Shown here: positions 24,068 through 31,944 of the stretch, one piece after another
How positions within the stretch are numbered: position 1 is the stretch's first letter
Layout of the letters: every line of letters starts with the position of its first letter
From: Ammoniphilus sp. CFH 90114
GTDB lineage: Bacteria; Bacillota; Bacilli; Aneurinibacillales; RAOX-1
Direction of reading: 5' to 3'
DNA: 64,000 nt
Assembly: GCF_004123195.1 (NCBI RefSeq)
Contig: NZ_SDLI01000004.1
Location: 1 to 64,000 of the forward strand
The notes under the pieces: generated by a model
What the model was told of the DNA's origin: nothing
The model's input: only the letters and a program-made list of their open reading frames with translations
The model's database searches: none
Position numbers and translations under genes: made by a program

Positions 24068-25183
24068 CTAAACAATAGCCCAAAAGTCATCGTACTTTTG
24101 CTTTTGTATTTGTATATCTATTTCTCTAATCGGCATCGGATCTCCTACTTTGATCTGTATCCAATCATTGTGGACAGGAGAACCAAAGCACAGATCCAAG
24201 GTTCTATCATTCAAGTCAAATACGATGGAGTGAATCGTACCAAAGAACTCATCATAATTGTGAACCGCTAATCCCTTGGGGTATTCTAGCTGCATGATCT
24301 CTTTTAAATCCCCTTTCATAAATTCGGATTGATTCTCTAATAATTCGTTTAATACTTGATAGCGTTGAACGGATTGCTTTAGTCTGCCCTGCTCCAGGCT
24401 TGCAATTTCCGGGATGTGTGCATGATTAGTAGCAATCAGATAGCCTTTCTCCTCGACATGAGCAGATCTCACGACCTTGCTACCGTCCAAAGTCTCAACC
24501 AAAGAAGCCTGGCCCGAAGCATCGGCAATCAACAAATTCATGTTAGATGAGGTTGGCATCTCATTCACCAGGGCTAGTGCTTCACTCACATTTTTACACT
24601 GTTCAAGAAGAGAACGAACGATTGCCCAGAATTGAAGTCCCTTCATTGCAGGTTTTTTCATCCCTGGGTAGTTACCAGTTGGCATTCCACAGGATGCAAA
24701 GGTAACACAAAGACCTTCCTGATTGATCCCTTCGGTTCTTCCAAACCAGGAGGCAGAGAATCCAATATGATGATACTTCCCGACCACCTGCGTGTCACAC
24801 AACCGAAAGTCAGCCAGCATAGGTGACAAATCATAGTTTCGTAAAACCAGAGTATGCGCATTCTTTGTCTTCTTTGGCAATACTGCACCAAGGCTGCATC
24901 CTGGTGTTAGATAGGTGCTCATCATATAGATGAGTTGGCTGGGCGGCACCTTCATTTCCTCACAGAAAGAATGAATTTCATCAGTTACTCCTGGACAATA
25001 GTCGTTTAATAAAGTAACTGTCTCTTTAAGCTGCGTATCTGATATCGAAGGAACCGGCATCAGAACCGATTGGAGTAAGGTAGGATCAGACTGTGCTATG
25101 TCCTTTAGCGTGTTGGCTTGTTGCTTTCCTATCTCTGCACTCGAACCGTGTAATGTAACAAAGTGACCTTTATAATTTCTCAT
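24068..25183 (-). CDS. C45-family Ntn hydrolase (acyltransferase/peptidase)
   Basis: The protein is 371 residues long from the ATG at 25183, behind CAGGGGGAAATAGAA. The frame open to 25243 lacks a ribosome site. It resembles acyl-CoA:6-aminopenicillanate acyltransferase-like proteins. The probable self-processing nucleophile is Cys96 in YLTPGCSLGA. It is followed by LVLRNYDLSP, ASCGMPTGNYPG and LIATNHAHIPE, elements of the Ntn fold. Such enzymes cleave or form amide bonds with non-peptide acyl groups, and the natural substrate here is unknown. It is co-transcribed with the truncated AraC gene. Confidence 0.85.
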   Translation of the reverse strand: MRNYKGHFVTLHGSSAEIGKQQANTLKDIAQSDPTLLQSVLMPVPSISDTQLKETVTLLNDYCPGVTDEIHSFCEEMKVPPSQLIYMMSTYLTPGCSLGAVLPKKTKNAHTLVLRNYDLSPMLADFRLCDTQVVGKYHHIGFSASWFGRTEGINQEGLCVTFASCGMPTGNYPGMKKPAMKGLQFWAIVRSLLEQCKNVSEALALVNEMPTSSNMNLLIADASGQASLVETLDGSKVVRSAHVEEKGYLIATNHAHIPEIASLEQGRLKQSVQRYQVLNELLENQSEFMKGDLKEIMQLEYPKGLAVHNYDEFFGTIHSIVFDLNDRTLDLCFGSPVHNDWIQIKVGDPMPIREIDIQIQKQKYDDFWAIV

Positions 25184-25390
25184 TTCTATTTCCCCCTGTT
25201 TTCGTAATCTCTTAAGATCATTATAAGGAGGGAAGAGCACCATTTTTTGATCATTTCTGCTATCTTAGTTCAAACGGAGTGAAAAAGGAGAACTCTGGTT
25301 CATATTTTTCGTGATGATTAAACAATTCCTATCATACCTTCCCCATATCTGGATATCCTAGTAAATAATACAACAAGAGGAGTGTTTATT

Positions 25391-25921
25391 TTGAGGATAT
25401 TTGATACCCTAAGAGACACTGTTGCGCCCCTCTTAGATGGAGAGAAAGAACCGCTTCATGTAGGAGAAGTGATGCATCTATGGTCCTACCTTCACAATAC
25501 GGAAGTCCTCATCCGTCTCGACCAAACCACTTACAATATGACAGAGGATCCTGGGTTAAAGAAGAAACTAGATGAGCATATCAATCAAGTAAATAAGCCG
25601 ATTGTTCATGATTTAAGAGAATTTCTCATGAAAGAAGGGATTCCTTTACCCGATACCACTCCCGAAAAGACTTTGATCGGAATGAATGTTCCTATTCCTG
25701 CGGGTGTCAAATTAACAGATGAGGAAATTGCCAATCTTATCGCCTACAATCTAGTGGAGAGTATCCGATATGCTGTTCTTTCCCTTACTCAGGCTGTCCG
25801 AGTGGATGTGACATTATTATTTGCGAAATTTCAGATGATGAAGATGAATTACTCTATTACACTAAAGCCTTTTATGGAAGAACGAGGATGGCTAAACGAG
25901 CCACCTTACTATCATCCTTAG
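25391..25921 (+). CDS. DUF3231 family protein, copy 1
   Basis: The protein is 176 residues long from the TTG at 25391, 8 bases after AGAGGAG. A GTG at 25382 sits too close to the ribosome site. The sequence has the DUF3231 pattern: PLLDGEKEPLHVGEVMHLW, LRLDQTTYN-like start, EGIPLPDTTPEKT, LTDEEIANL and ERGWLNEPPYYHP. Family members are helical, often expressed in spore-formers, and of unknown function. Many are double-length; here two single-length copies lie in tandem, 19 bases apart. Confidence 0.85.
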   Translation: MRIFDTLRDTVAPLLDGEKEPLHVGEVMHLWSYLHNTEVLIRLDQTTYNMTEDPGLKKKLDEHINQVNKPIVHDLREFLMKEGIPLPDTTPEKTLIGMNVPIPAGVKLTDEEIANLIAYNLVESIRYAVLSLTQAVRVDVTLLFAKFQMMKMNYSITLKPFMEERGWLNEPPYYHP

Positions 25922-25940
25922 GAATAAGGGGTTGATTTGA

Positions 25941-26474
25941 TTGAACCTGTTTGAGATTTTTAAAGATGCTGCTGCTCCCTTTATTGATGGAAAAAAAAGA
26001 CCCCTAAACACGGGGGAAGTGATGAATTTATGGTTTTATTTGATTGGAACCAATCAGACCTTGCGGATCGACCAAGTTGCTCTCAATACAACTCAAGACC
26101 CTGAATTAAAGGCAAAATTAGAAGAGATTATCCAAGAAGTGCATAACCCGATGATCGTGGAGCTGACAGACTTCTTTAAGAAGGAAGGGATTCCCCTCCC
26201 CAACACGACACCAGAAAAACCAATGGCTCATGATCTAAAAGATATTCCTCCTGACGCATTAATCAGTGATGAGGAAATTGCGAACTTGCTTGTCTATAAT
26301 TTATACATTGGAATCAACTCAGCTGTCAGAGGACTTACCGAAGCCGTTCGAGCTGATGTTGGGATGATGTTTGCAAAATACGAGATGATGAAATTAACTT
26401 ATTTTATCACCCTGAAAGATCTCATGAAAAGACGAGGATGGTTACACATTCCTCCGTATTATCGTGCTGAATGA
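25941..26474 (+). CDS. DUF3231 family protein, copy 2
   Basis: This 177-residue protein is a direct paralogue of copy 1, sharing GEVMxLWxYL, KKEGIPLPNTTPEKP, DEEIANLLVYNL and RRGWLHIPPYYRAE. The start is TTG, behind AAGGGGTTGAT. The two genes form one transcription unit. In family members with two fused repeats, the halves resemble each other in the same way, so this pair may be the unfused equivalent. The function is unknown. Confidence 0.85.
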   Translation: MNLFEIFKDAAAPFIDGKKRPLNTGEVMNLWFYLIGTNQTLRIDQVALNTTQDPELKAKLEEIIQEVHNPMIVELTDFFKKEGIPLPNTTPEKPMAHDLKDIPPDALISDEEIANLLVYNLYIGINSAVRGLTEAVRADVGMMFAKYEMMKLTYFITLKDLMKRRGWLHIPPYYRAE

Positions 26475-26502
26475 GAATGCTTTCCGAACGCAAGCCTCAT
26501 TT

Positions 26503-26601
26503 GGACAGGCCCGGGCAAAAAAAGCTCGAGCCTGTCCGAATACCAGCCTGATTCTGACAGCCAACCCCCCCAAAAGCTCGACCCAGTCAGAATACCAGCC
26601 T
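26503..26601 (+). repeat. Two related hairpin units downstream of the DUF3231 pair
   Basis: The first hairpin is GGACAGGC (26503-26510) with GCCTGTCC (26530-26537). The second is TTCTGAC (26552-26558) with GTCAGAA (26586-26592). Both enclose an AAAAGCTCGA loop element, and both are followed by GAATACCAGCC, so they are diverged copies of one repeat. They may end the DUF3231 transcript. Confidence 0.65.
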
Positions 26602-26661
26602 TCCTCCACTACCACACGGTCACCTTTAATGGCCTTCTTTCTTTTACATTGCTAGTTTTTA

Positions 26662-27924
26662 TTAACTATAAACCAACGATTGAATTGGAATAGGCTCCAG
26701 CGCATGGGTTTCATCTAAATAAACAAAGGCATCATAGCGTTCAGACATGATCGAGGGAACATAGTTATAGCGTTCATCCTCAGGATGGTAAACGACTCCG
26801 ATGGCCCTGTGATCGATTTCCACGCGATACGATTCATGGTGGTCCCGAAAGATGAGAATCTGATCCCGACTATTGGCACGGTGCATGAGATCTTCCCAAC
26901 TATTGGGGACCGCTCTCGGTACGCTCATCCTCTCTAGCTCTACTCCCCAAGCTCTTGCCGCAATCACAGATCCATGGTGAGTACCAAATCCAACAGCAAA
27001 GACCTTATCAGGTCCCTCTTGCTCTCGGATTAATTGTCCGACATTCACCATGCCTTCCTTTACCATATCGGTCGCTCGTGCATCCCCAATATGCGTATTA
27101 TGTTCCCAAACAATCGTCTTAGCCTGTGGACCGTGAAACTTCATTAATCGACTTAAGACTTGAACCATATGTTGGTCTCTAATGTTCCAAGACTCAGGGC
27201 CGCCGCGCACCATTGCCCGATAATATCGCTCCGCATTCACCGCTACCAAGGCATTTAACTCCATATTGATAGTGGCTTCCTCCTCACCATATTGATGGCG
27301 GTTAGCACGCATTTCTTGAAGAAGCTGAACTACTTCCTTTTCACAGTCCTCGGATAGAAAAGCAGCAGAAACCCCATACGTTTGTTCACTTCTTGAAAAA
27401 GGCTCAAAGCAAGCAAAGGCTTGTTTTGCTAGCTCGACATCCCCGGATCCCATCCGTTCTAAATAACGGATGATTTCCTCCATGGACTCCCACAAGCTGT
27501 AGACATCCAGCCCATAAAATCCAACTTGATTTTCTTTATGCTGATCGTTATAGCTGCGAAGCCACTGCATCAATTCCGCCGTCTCCCTATTCGCCCACAT
27601 CCAGGTAGGCCAGCGGTTGAAGCTCTGCATTACCTCATCAATGTCCGATGAGACACCGGAGTGTTGCTTAATATACCGATTTAAGTCAAAGCACGAAGGC
27701 CAGTCTCCTTCCACGGCAAGGAAAGAAAAACCCTTCTGTTCAATCAATCGCTTGGACAATTCGGCGCGTACCTTATAAAATTCTGAAGTCCCGTGAGTAG
27801 ACTCTCCTAGCAACACAATAGAAGCATCTCCAATCGCTTCTACTAATGGATCTAAGTCTTGATCGTCATCCAAGGGAAAGGCATGCTTCTGAATTTGGTC
27901 TAAGATCCTTTGACTGTCCATCAT
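26662..27924 (-). CDS. Erythromycin-esterase family protein
   Basis: This 420-residue protein belongs to the Ere/succinoglycan-biosynthesis hydrolase family. Family elements are IVLLGESTHGTSEFY with the conserved Glu and His near residues 40-45, FLAVEGDWPSC, GFYGLDVYSL, VWEHNTHIGDA with a second His pair, and FAVGFGTHHGSV. True EreA/EreB enzymes open the macrolide lactone. Most chromosomal members have no proven role, so resistance cannot be inferred. Its ATG overlaps the stop of the small zinc-motif ORF (ATGATGG). Confidence 0.85.
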   Translation of the reverse strand: MMDSQRILDQIQKHAFPLDDDQDLDPLVEAIGDASIVLLGESTHGTSEFYKVRAELSKRLIEQKGFSFLAVEGDWPSCFDLNRYIKQHSGVSSDIDEVMQSFNRWPTWMWANRETAELMQWLRSYNDQHKENQVGFYGLDVYSLWESMEEIIRYLERMGSGDVELAKQAFACFEPFSRSEQTYGVSAAFLSEDCEKEVVQLLQEMRANRHQYGEEEATINMELNALVAVNAERYYRAMVRGGPESWNIRDQHMVQVLSRLMKFHGPQAKTIVWEHNTHIGDARATDMVKEGMVNVGQLIREQEGPDKVFAVGFGTHHGSVIAARAWGVELERMSVPRAVPNSWEDLMHRANSRDQILIFRDHHESYRVEIDHRAIGVVYHPEDERYNYVPSIMSERYDAFVYLDETHALEPIPIQSLVYS

Positions 27925-28067
27925 TCCCTTGCTTCCTCCCCGCTCCCATCACATGCCGGACATTCATGGATGTGCACGAACTCTAGGCCATATTGATAAA
28001 AGCCTTTCCCATTGCACTTTGAGCATTCCTGCTCTAATTGACGTTGTTCATTGGCTTTCTTCCTCAT
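27921..28067 (-). CDS. Small zinc-motif protein (48 residues)
   Basis: The short ORF is preceded by AAAGGTGGGTTTC. It encodes two DnaJ-like knuckles, CSKCNGKGFY and CPACDGSGEE, which suggest one bound zinc. Its TGA overlaps the ATG of the erythromycin-esterase-like gene, so the two are translated together. CxxCxGxG peptides of this size are often found as companions of enzymes in Firmicutes, but the role is unknown. Confidence 0.75.
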   Translation of the reverse strand: MRKKANEQRQLEQECSKCNGKGFYQYGLEFVHIHECPACDGSGEEARE

Positions 28068-28133
28068 GAAACCCACCTTTATCCCTCCTCTATTTTTTCT
28101 TATTCTTTCCGGGAAGGAGAGTTTTCATTGGGC

Positions 28134-28183
28134 AATCAAAAAAGAAAGGGCAACGGACCGTACTAGTACGGCTCGTTACCCTT
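28134..28183 (-). terminator. Terminator after the fruA remnant
   Basis: GGGCAACGGACCGTAC (28148-28163) pairs with GTACGGCTCGTTACCC (28166-28181) with a few mismatches, centred on CTAG. On the minus strand a T-rich run (TTTCTTTTTT) follows. Confidence 0.75.
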
Positions 28184-28188
28184 GTTCA

Positions 28189-28638
28189 TTATGAAACAGG
28201 ATTCTTCTTTAAAATATTGACCATAAGGGACGTTACGATGGTCCCAGCCGCAATCGCTACAAGATACATTCCCACATTCTCTACCACAGGTAATACGAAT
28301 AATCCACCGTGTGGAGCAGGCAAGGTTGCCCCGAACATCATGGATAAACCACCAGCCACTGCTGAACCTACCATAATGGAAGGAATAATACGAGCTGGAT
28401 CTGCAGCTGCAAATGGGATCGCTCCCTCCGTGATAAATGAAGCGCCTAATACATAAGCCGTTTTACCTGCTTGACGCTCTTCTGCCGTGAACTTGTTTTT
28501 AAACAAGGTGGTAGCCAATGCCAACCCTAGTGGAGGAGTCATACCCGCTGCCCTGATCGCTGCGTGAGGAAGGTAGTTTCCATCTGCCATCATCGCTCCC
28601 AAGATTACACCTAGTATAATGGCGTTCCCTTGCCCCAT
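28189..28638 (-). pseudogene. Remnant of PTS fructose permease (FruA EIIC), truncated with internal deletion
   Basis: The 149-residue frame matches the end of a fructose-type EIIC domain: [10 protein letters not shown], then [32 protein letters not shown] and [13 protein letters not shown]. The usual VDMGGPVNKAAY segment that follows LGAMMA is missing. LGAMMA runs straight into [10 protein letters not shown], so about 30 residues were lost in frame. The EIIA, EIIB and most EIIC parts upstream are absent, and a stop lies just before the ATG. It cannot transport and is a relic of a fructose operon. Confidence 0.75.
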
Positions 28639-28732
28639 ATTTTATAGCCACAAACCTGATCATAATCAGTCAATTATCGAGAGTTTCTGTCAATTAACAA
28701 AAAAGATTTCACCCTAATATTCCCTTTTTCTA

Positions 28733-28761
28733 TTGACTAATCTTGTCTGTTCCTGTATTAT
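28733..28761 (+). promoter_or_regulatory. Sigma-A-like promoter of the guanylate-kinase-like gene
   Basis: TTGACT (28733-28738), a 17-base spacer and TATTAT (28756-28761) lie 60 bases before the chosen start codon. Confidence 0.55.
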
Positions 28762-28821
28762 ATAATTCATATAACTCTGAAAACTTAGTTGGAGTTCATA
28801 CTACCAAGGAGGCGATGGAAT

Positions 28822-29397
28822 ATGGATGGAAGAGCGTTACTATTTGTTGGCCCGGACGGATCCGGACGATTTACGTTGGCTGAGGCCATGGGTATTACCT
28901 TTCAGATCCCTAGAGTCGTCTCTTACACGACACGTCCTCAACGAGGGAAGGAAACCGAAGGCAAGGAATACTACTTTGTGACATCTGAAGAATTTATTGA
29001 TATTGAGAATAAAGGAGAATTCATCGAGGTCGTACAGGCGGATGGGTACCACTACGGCATTAAGAAGTCAGATTGTGAGCGGCTGCTGAATGAAGCTGGA
29101 AGCTTCTTCGCGATCTTGAGTCCCGAAGGTTGTGAGATCTTTAGGAATCTCTTCGAGAAGAACCTAACGATCTTCGTATATGCTGATAAGGAAACGGTTA
29201 TTCAACGTCAACGCGATCGAGGCGACGATGAAGTGACGATCGACCGTCACATAAGCCACTATGAGCAGATCATGGATTACCAGTCTAAGTGTGATATCGT
29301 CATCCCGAACTATGACTTAGCCAGCACCGCGCAAGAGCTAACCAATCGGATCGAACAATTCCTTAATTTGACTTATCATCCGGATAGTAAATATTAA
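28822..29397 (+). CDS. Guanylate-kinase-like protein with altered P-loop
   Basis: The protein is 191 residues long from the ATG at 28822, behind AAGGAGGCGATGGAAT. A frame open from 28789 includes the ribosome site. The fold is recognisable from VVSYTTRPQRGKETEGKEYY, which contains the GMP-binding lid, and from FVTSEEF. The P-loop reads GPDGSGRFT (10-18), with Arg16 at the position of the catalytic Walker A lysine and Phe where Gly is usual. That makes GMP kinase activity doubtful. I believe some Bacillales carry a subfamily with Arg at this site, which would point to a binding or regulatory role. It stands alone between its own promoter and terminator. Confidence 0.8.
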   Translation: MDGRALLFVGPDGSGRFTLAEAMGITFQIPRVVSYTTRPQRGKETEGKEYYFVTSEEFIDIENKGEFIEVVQADGYHYGIKKSDCERLLNEAGSFFAILSPEGCEIFRNLFEKNLTIFVYADKETVIQRQRDRGDDEVTIDRHISHYEQIMDYQSKCDIVIPNYDLASTAQELTNRIEQFLNLTYHPDSKY

Positions 29398-29406
29398 TCA
29401 TGAACG

Positions 29407-29455
29407 GAGGGCTTACGTTAGTTTACTGTACTATCGTAAGCCCTCTTCTTTTATT
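29407..29455. terminator. Terminator between convergent genes
   Basis: GAGGGCTTACG (29407-29417) and CGTAAGCCCTC (29435-29445) are exact arms, followed on the plus strand by TTCTTTTATTT. It ends the guanylate-kinase-like transcript. The minus-strand membrane gene ends inside it. Confidence 0.8.
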
Positions 29456-29684
29456 TGTGAACATCATGAGATCTCGATCTTTTTCCTTTTGCTAAACTGA
29501 AGATCACCATCGCTACAATAGGCGCCCCAATCAAACTAGACCATAAGGTAAACAATACAATATACCCTCGATGGCTTGAGCCAGCTAAGTAAGTAGGAGC
29601 ACCCCAATAAAGCAAAGACCACTCCACGATTAGAATCAGGACAAATGATAGAACCAGCAGCTTGATGAAGAATATCTTTTTCAC
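29451..29684 (-). CDS. Small two-helix membrane protein, unknown
   Basis: This 77-residue protein has hydrophobic segments at about 7-28 (IKLLVLSFVLILIVEWSLLY) and 42-66, a central YLAGSSHRGYIV loop and a basic tail (KGKRSRSHDVHK), predicting two transmembrane helices with the tail inside. The family is not recognised. It follows the zinc-ribbon ORF by 23 bases and probably shares its transcript. Confidence 0.6.
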   Translation of the reverse strand: MKKIFFIKLLVLSFVLILIVEWSLLYWGAPTYLAGSSHRGYIVLFTLWSSLIGAPIVAMVIFSLAKGKRSRSHDVHK

Positions 29685-29707
29685 AGATACCCTCTCCCCT
29701 ATCTTTG

Positions 29708-29890
29708 TTACTTGAGAAGATTCTTTAGTGACGCAAGTTTTTCTAACTCATTTACGTTTCTTAGTCCCTTTACTTTCTTCTTATGTCTGCAGGCATCACA
29801 TAAGAAACCGACTACTTCATCGTCCTTACCTGTGTAGACGGCATAGATCCGTTCACTGACGTGGCGATCACATTCCAAGCACTTATCCAT
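29708..29890 (-). CDS. Small zinc-ribbon-like protein (60 residues)
   Basis: CLECDRHV at residues 4-11 and CDACRHKKK at 31-39 form two CxxC knuckles separated by about 24 residues. This is typical of a small zinc ribbon, followed by a basic and helical tail. GGAGGGGAATAGAGAGA precedes the ATG. It lies 24 bases downstream of the glycosylase gene and may be part of the same operon. The function is unknown. Confidence 0.65.
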   Translation of the reverse strand: MDKCLECDRHVSERIYAVYTGKDDEVVGFLCDACRHKKKVKGLRNVNELEKLASLKNLLK

Positions 29891-29914
29891 TCTCTCTATT
29901 CCCCTCCTTTTGCA

Positions 29915-30724
29915 TTAAACTTGGCAGTTAGGACAATAGAAGGTCTTGCGTGAGGATAACTCTTCCTTCACAATCCCATGACTGCATCGTAAACAGGGTT
30001 CACCTTCTCGATCATAGACTTTACACTGATCGTTATAACCACCGGTTAGGCGATCTTCTAAAAACAAAGGATGTTCCATATAGCCCCCGTATCCTATGGC
30101 CTCTTGTAACACACTTTGAATAGCAAGATACAATCGTCTTATTTCCTCTCCTTGTAATTCGTTCATCGATCGATGAGGAAGAAGGCCAGCCTGATAACTG
30201 ATTTCATCACTATAACAATTTCCAATTCCAGCGATCCACTTTTGATCCACCAATGTCGTCTTAAGCCTGCCTTTTTTCCCCTTCAACCTTGCTTGAAAGG
30301 AGGATTCACTTAACATTGGTGAAAGTGGTTCAGGACCTAGCGGTTTCAATCTTTCCTCTACTTCCGCTGGCGATAGAAGATGAAGATATCCTAAACGCAA
30401 ACCAATGAAATAGAGACTTCGATCACCGAACGACAGAATGACCTGGAAGGTTCGCTCCGGCTTGTCTGTCTCATTCCCTAGATACATCCATCCCCCTAAC
30501 ATCAGATGAAGAAGCAGAACAAACCCGTTATCTAATTGAAAGAGAAGATGCTTCGCCCGGCGAGTGACCGACAAAATCCGGCTTCCCTCAACCGTACGGA
30601 TAAAAGAATCCTTAGCGACATTCACGGACTTTTCTCTTTCAATTTGGACACGGGTTATAGTAGCTCCCTGAAGCTGCTCTGTGAGAAGCTTACGATAGGT
30701 CTCCATTTCCGGCAATTCTGGCAT
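29915..30724 (-). CDS. Fpg/Nei-family DNA glycosylase
   Basis: The protein is 269 residues long from ATG 30724, which gives the obligatory mature start MPELPEMETYRK. Pro2 is the Schiff-base nucleophile and Glu3 is catalytic. A frame open to 30739 would bury Pro2 and is rejected. The helix-two-turn-helix (VDQKWIAGIGNCYSDEISYQ) and the C-terminal zinc finger (CKVYDREGEPCLRCSHG, FYCPNCQ) are complete. It removes oxidised bases such as 8-oxoguanine and formamidopyrimidines. It is a stand-alone copy not linked to polA, so it may be a second Fpg/Nei paralogue rather than the main mutM. Confidence 0.9.
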   Translation of the reverse strand: MPELPEMETYRKLLTEQLQGATITRVQIEREKSVNVAKDSFIRTVEGSRILSVTRRAKHLLFQLDNGFVLLLHLMLGGWMYLGNETDKPERTFQVILSFGDRSLYFIGLRLGYLHLLSPAEVEERLKPLGPEPLSPMLSESSFQARLKGKKGRLKTTLVDQKWIAGIGNCYSDEISYQAGLLPHRSMNELQGEEIRRLYLAIQSVLQEAIGYGGYMEHPLFLEDRLTGGYNDQCKVYDREGEPCLRCSHGIVKEELSSRKTFYCPNCQV

Positions 30725-30801
30725 GGTTGTCTCCCCCAAGGCTTTAAAGATGAATAAAGTCTTTATTCGTATCTCCTTGGAGGCTTATTTTATGCACCTA
30801 A

Positions 30802-30999
30802 CTACAGACTATAAAGATAAAGAACAAAGATAATAGCAGACACCACGGTCGTAATGCCATAGATTACAGTAAGTCTTTTTACATTCGCCTTACTTTTCGA
30901 GTCGTATTTATTCTCTCCTGGTTTCCTAGCGATCCAGATCGTTGCTACTAAAGATAAAAGAATAGAAATGACAACCACTGTATATAAGATCACTTCCAT
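30802..30999 (-). CDS. Small two-helix membrane protein
   Basis: The protein is 65 residues long from the ATG at 30999, 9 bases after GGGGGGAG. The frame to 31041 includes the ribosome site. Helices at about 4-23 and 43-63 flank a charged loop (RKPGENKYDSKSKANVKR). The topology recalls SecG, but the glycine-rich loop of SecG is absent, so I do not assign it. It is a single gene. Confidence 0.6.
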   Translation of the reverse strand: MEVILYTVVVISILLSLVATIWIARKPGENKYDSKSKANVKRLTVIYGITTVVSAIIFVLYLYSL

Positions 31000-31142
31000 T
31001 TGACTGATCTCCCCCCTTTTCCTACTTATTACTATAACCATTGTTATTATATCGTCATGTGATCTTCGTCACAAAAAGGAAATTTTTTTCTAAAAAAAGT
31101 ATTTATAGCCTCGGTTCACACACGAGGCTATTTCATCGTGAA

Positions 31143-31919
31143 TTATCCTTGAGATGAGACCTTAATCCAAGGCCTGCCTTCATGCCACTCTACTGCCAAT
31201 GGGACCTGAAATGCGGAGGATAGAAGTTCTGCTGTCAGAACTTCTTCCTTCTTCCCTTTGGCCGCTATGGTCCCTTGGTCCACGAGGACGACATGAGTGA
31301 AGAAGGGCATAACCTCTTCGATATGATGGGTAACGTAGATCATCTGAATCACCTGTTCGTTTTGCATTTGTTCGATGGAGGAAAGAAGATTTTCTCTTTC
31401 CCATAGATCTAATCCAGCACAAGGCTCGTCCATAATCAAGATCTCCGGGTCATTCATAAGTGCTCTGGCGAGCATGACCTTCTTGCGCTCCCCTTGAGAC
31501 AGGCTGCCCAGCGGGTGATCCTTCAGATGAGCGATGCGGACGGACTCTAATAAGTGAATCGCTTTTTCTTTAACCGTGTCAGGAACAGGTTCATAGAATC
31601 GCAAATAGCCATACTCCCCTGTGGCTACCACTTCCCAGACTGGATCTCTTAGCGTCAGCTTTTCTAATAAGGTTTGACTAATATATCCAATCTTTTTTCG
31701 CGCTTCTCGCACATCGCACTCGGTATACTTATACCCATTTACCTCCACCGTACCCTTGCTCGGAAACTGGTACCCTGCGATTAATTCTAACAACGTCGTC
31801 TTCCCTGACCCGTTCTTCCCAAGGATAATCCATTGCTCTCCTTTTCGCATGTTCAACTCAATATGACTTAAAATCGAGCGATCATGACGAATAAAATGTA
31901 CATCTTGTAATTTTATCAT
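31143..31919 (-). CDS. ABC transporter ATP-binding protein, YlmA type
   Basis: This 258-residue ABC ATPase has Walker A ILGKNGSGKTTLLE (33-46), Q-loop IGYISQTLLEKLTLRD, signature GSLSQGERKKVMLA, Walker B ILIMDEPCAGLDLWE and switch histidine YVTHHIEEV. It resembles Bacillus YlmA, a lone ATPase with no adjacent permease. It follows the aminotransferase gene by 25 bases on the same strand. The partner and substrate are unknown. Confidence 0.87.
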   Translation of the reverse strand: MIKLQDVHFIRHDRSILSHIELNMRKGEQWIILGKNGSGKTTLLELIAGYQFPSKGTVEVNGYKYTECDVREARKKIGYISQTLLEKLTLRDPVWEVVATGEYGYLRFYEPVPDTVKEKAIHLLESVRIAHLKDHPLGSLSQGERKKVMLARALMNDPEILIMDEPCAGLDLWERENLLSSIEQMQNEQVIQMIYVTHHIEEVMPFFTHVVLVDQGTIAAKGKKEEVLTAELLSSAFQVPLAVEWHEGRPWIKVSSQG

Positions 31920-31944
31920 TTTATCGTTATTCTCCCATGCCGAA

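Noticed and set aside
26662-27924. Macrolide resistance gene
   Set aside because: The family match is good, but most chromosomal members of this family have no shown activity on macrolides, so resistance is not claimed.
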